Shown here: positions 63,216 to 64,000 of the stretch, piece by piece
How positions within the stretch are numbered: position 1 is the first letter of the stretch
Layout: each line of letters opens with the position of its first letter
Assembly: GCA_015680685.1 (NCBI GenBank)
Contig: MNCI01004758.1
Coordinates: 50,334 to 114,333 of the forward strand
DNA: 64,000 nt
Direction of reading: 5' to 3'
From: Gnetum montanum
Taxonomy: Eukaryota > Streptophyta > Gnetopsida > Gnetales > Gnetaceae
Position numbers and translations under genes: made by a program
The notes under the pieces: generated by a model
What the model was told of the DNA's origin: nothing
The model's input: only the letters and a program-made list of their open reading frames with translations
The model's database searches: none

Positions 63216-63361
63216 CTGTTAGTCTTACATGCGTCATCTAACCTTAGTAAAATTATCATTCAAGTTGTTGGAACGAACCCAGGATAGAAACATTTATGCA
63301 CGCTAGGTAGATTAAAGTAAATAATAAGGTACACCGATTACATGGACCATCTAATGTCTAA

Positions 63362-63761
63362 CATGTCTTCTCACAGGAGAGAGGTATCTAACCCACCAGT
63401 GCCACAAGAATGTCGGGTGGTGTACAAGCATCCTAATAATTATGTTCCTGACTTCACTTTCGTCTTACATCAGGATGAGCATCAATGATGGCAGGACATG
63501 AAGAGCAACATTGTACTACCACCCGACCGATCGACTCCTGCAATGCTATTTCACAATCTTGGCAGACTAGGCATCCAGGACCGTGGAGTGGAGTATGTCA
63601 TGGAGGACCATGACTACCAGGACTATCGTCCGACTGAGGCTCAACAAGCACGAGACTAGCAGCAGGCAGAAAGATATGAACACTTGAAGGGGAAACAATT
63701 CAGCAATCCCTTATTCTCGCAAGGGCTGCAAGATGATGGGGATCCCATCTTTCATGATACC
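63362..63761 (+). pseudogene. gag N-terminus, interrupted
   Basis: The start codon at 63362 (MSSHRRE) begins the same N-terminal domain as in the gags at 8.6 and 37.3 kb: KHPNNYVPDFTFVLHQDE, a TGA stop, then WQDMKSNIVLPPDRS, LGRLGIQDRG, and EDHDYQDYRPTEA, ending in a TAG. The reading is cut at 63761 by another LTR. Confidence 0.75.
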
Positions 63762-64000
63762 TGATGAGATGCGATTCGCATAAGCCGCGATATCGCATCC
63801 AATGCGATATCGCGTCTTCCCCTGCGATGTCGTGTACGCGATATCGCGGTCCACCGCCATATCTATAAATAAGAGGTGACACTCCCTTGTTTTGCCATCC
63901 TGAGTTAGAAGTAGGGAAACTCTGGCAGTTTGATCACTCCAGAGATAGAATATTTTCCATGTGCCCGCAGTAGGAGTCCCCAAGTGAACGGATCTTTATT
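63762..64000 (+). repeat. LTR of family A, plus strand, cut by window end
   Basis: Starts TGATGAGATGCG, then GCGATATCGC palindromes (63788-63850), a TATA box (CTATAAATAAG, about 63863) and the CTCCAGAGATAGAATATTTTCC block. All match the reverse complement of 33993-34821. It interrupts the gag of the preceding element. Left flank ATACC. Confidence 0.88.

Overview
The window looks like nuclear DNA from a seed plant with a large, repeat-rich genome. It holds one intact spliced gene, PMT2-type, whose closest remembered relatives are Arabidopsis PMT2 and PMT14. The rest is a mosaic of decayed and nested retroelements: Ty3/gypsy elements primed by tRNA-Asp, other LTR elements with a TGGTATCA-type primer site, LINEs, SINE-like units and Penelope-like elements. 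Penelope-like elements are rare in plants but have been described in conifers, and with the high repeat load this makes a gymnosperm the best guess. That is inference, not proof. Three single 'n' characters (37592, 38703, 38880) mark contig joins.

Layout. 1-2.3 kb: unresolved, with a possible LTR edge. 2.3-9.7 kb: an old minus-strand Ty3/gypsy element of Athila/Tat type (integrase, RNase H, RT, protease, gag, tRNA-Asp primer site, 5' LTR), full of stop codons. 9.7-17.3 kb: degenerate repeats and unidentified AT-rich DNA with a SINE-like unit. 17.34-39.31 kb: probably one minus-strand LTR element opened up by later insertions, with one LTR at each end. Its interior holds three Penelope-like copies (18.9-31.0 kb; one minus, two plus in tandem) and a complete 4.2-kb gag-only LTR element (33,993-38,170, target duplication GTAAC). 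39.3-46.2 kb: a diverged LTR, a gag fragment of another LTR element, and a LINE endonuclease fragment. 46,187-52,018: a complete 5.8-kb gag-only LTR element (target duplication GTTAG). 52-53.5 kb: a LINE 3' half. 54.4-60.3 kb: the PMT2-like gene, minus strand, six coding exons giving 609 aa. 60.3-64 kb: SINE-like and LINE pieces, then a plus-strand LTR element of the second family whose gag is interrupted by another LTR of the first family.

The most unusual content is the Penelope-like cluster. Each copy has a coding block of about 2.77 kb with an RT that reads YIDD (YIDN in one copy), flanked by direct terminal repeats of about 490 bp. No GIY-YIG endonuclease is visible after the RT. The head-to-head junction of two copies holds plant-telomere-like TTTAGGG-related sequence. 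A second unusual theme is that several LTR families carry different family-specific palindromic clusters in the same place, immediately upstream of the TATA box. No element appears able to move on its own; the PMT2-like gene is the only coding region likely to be functional.
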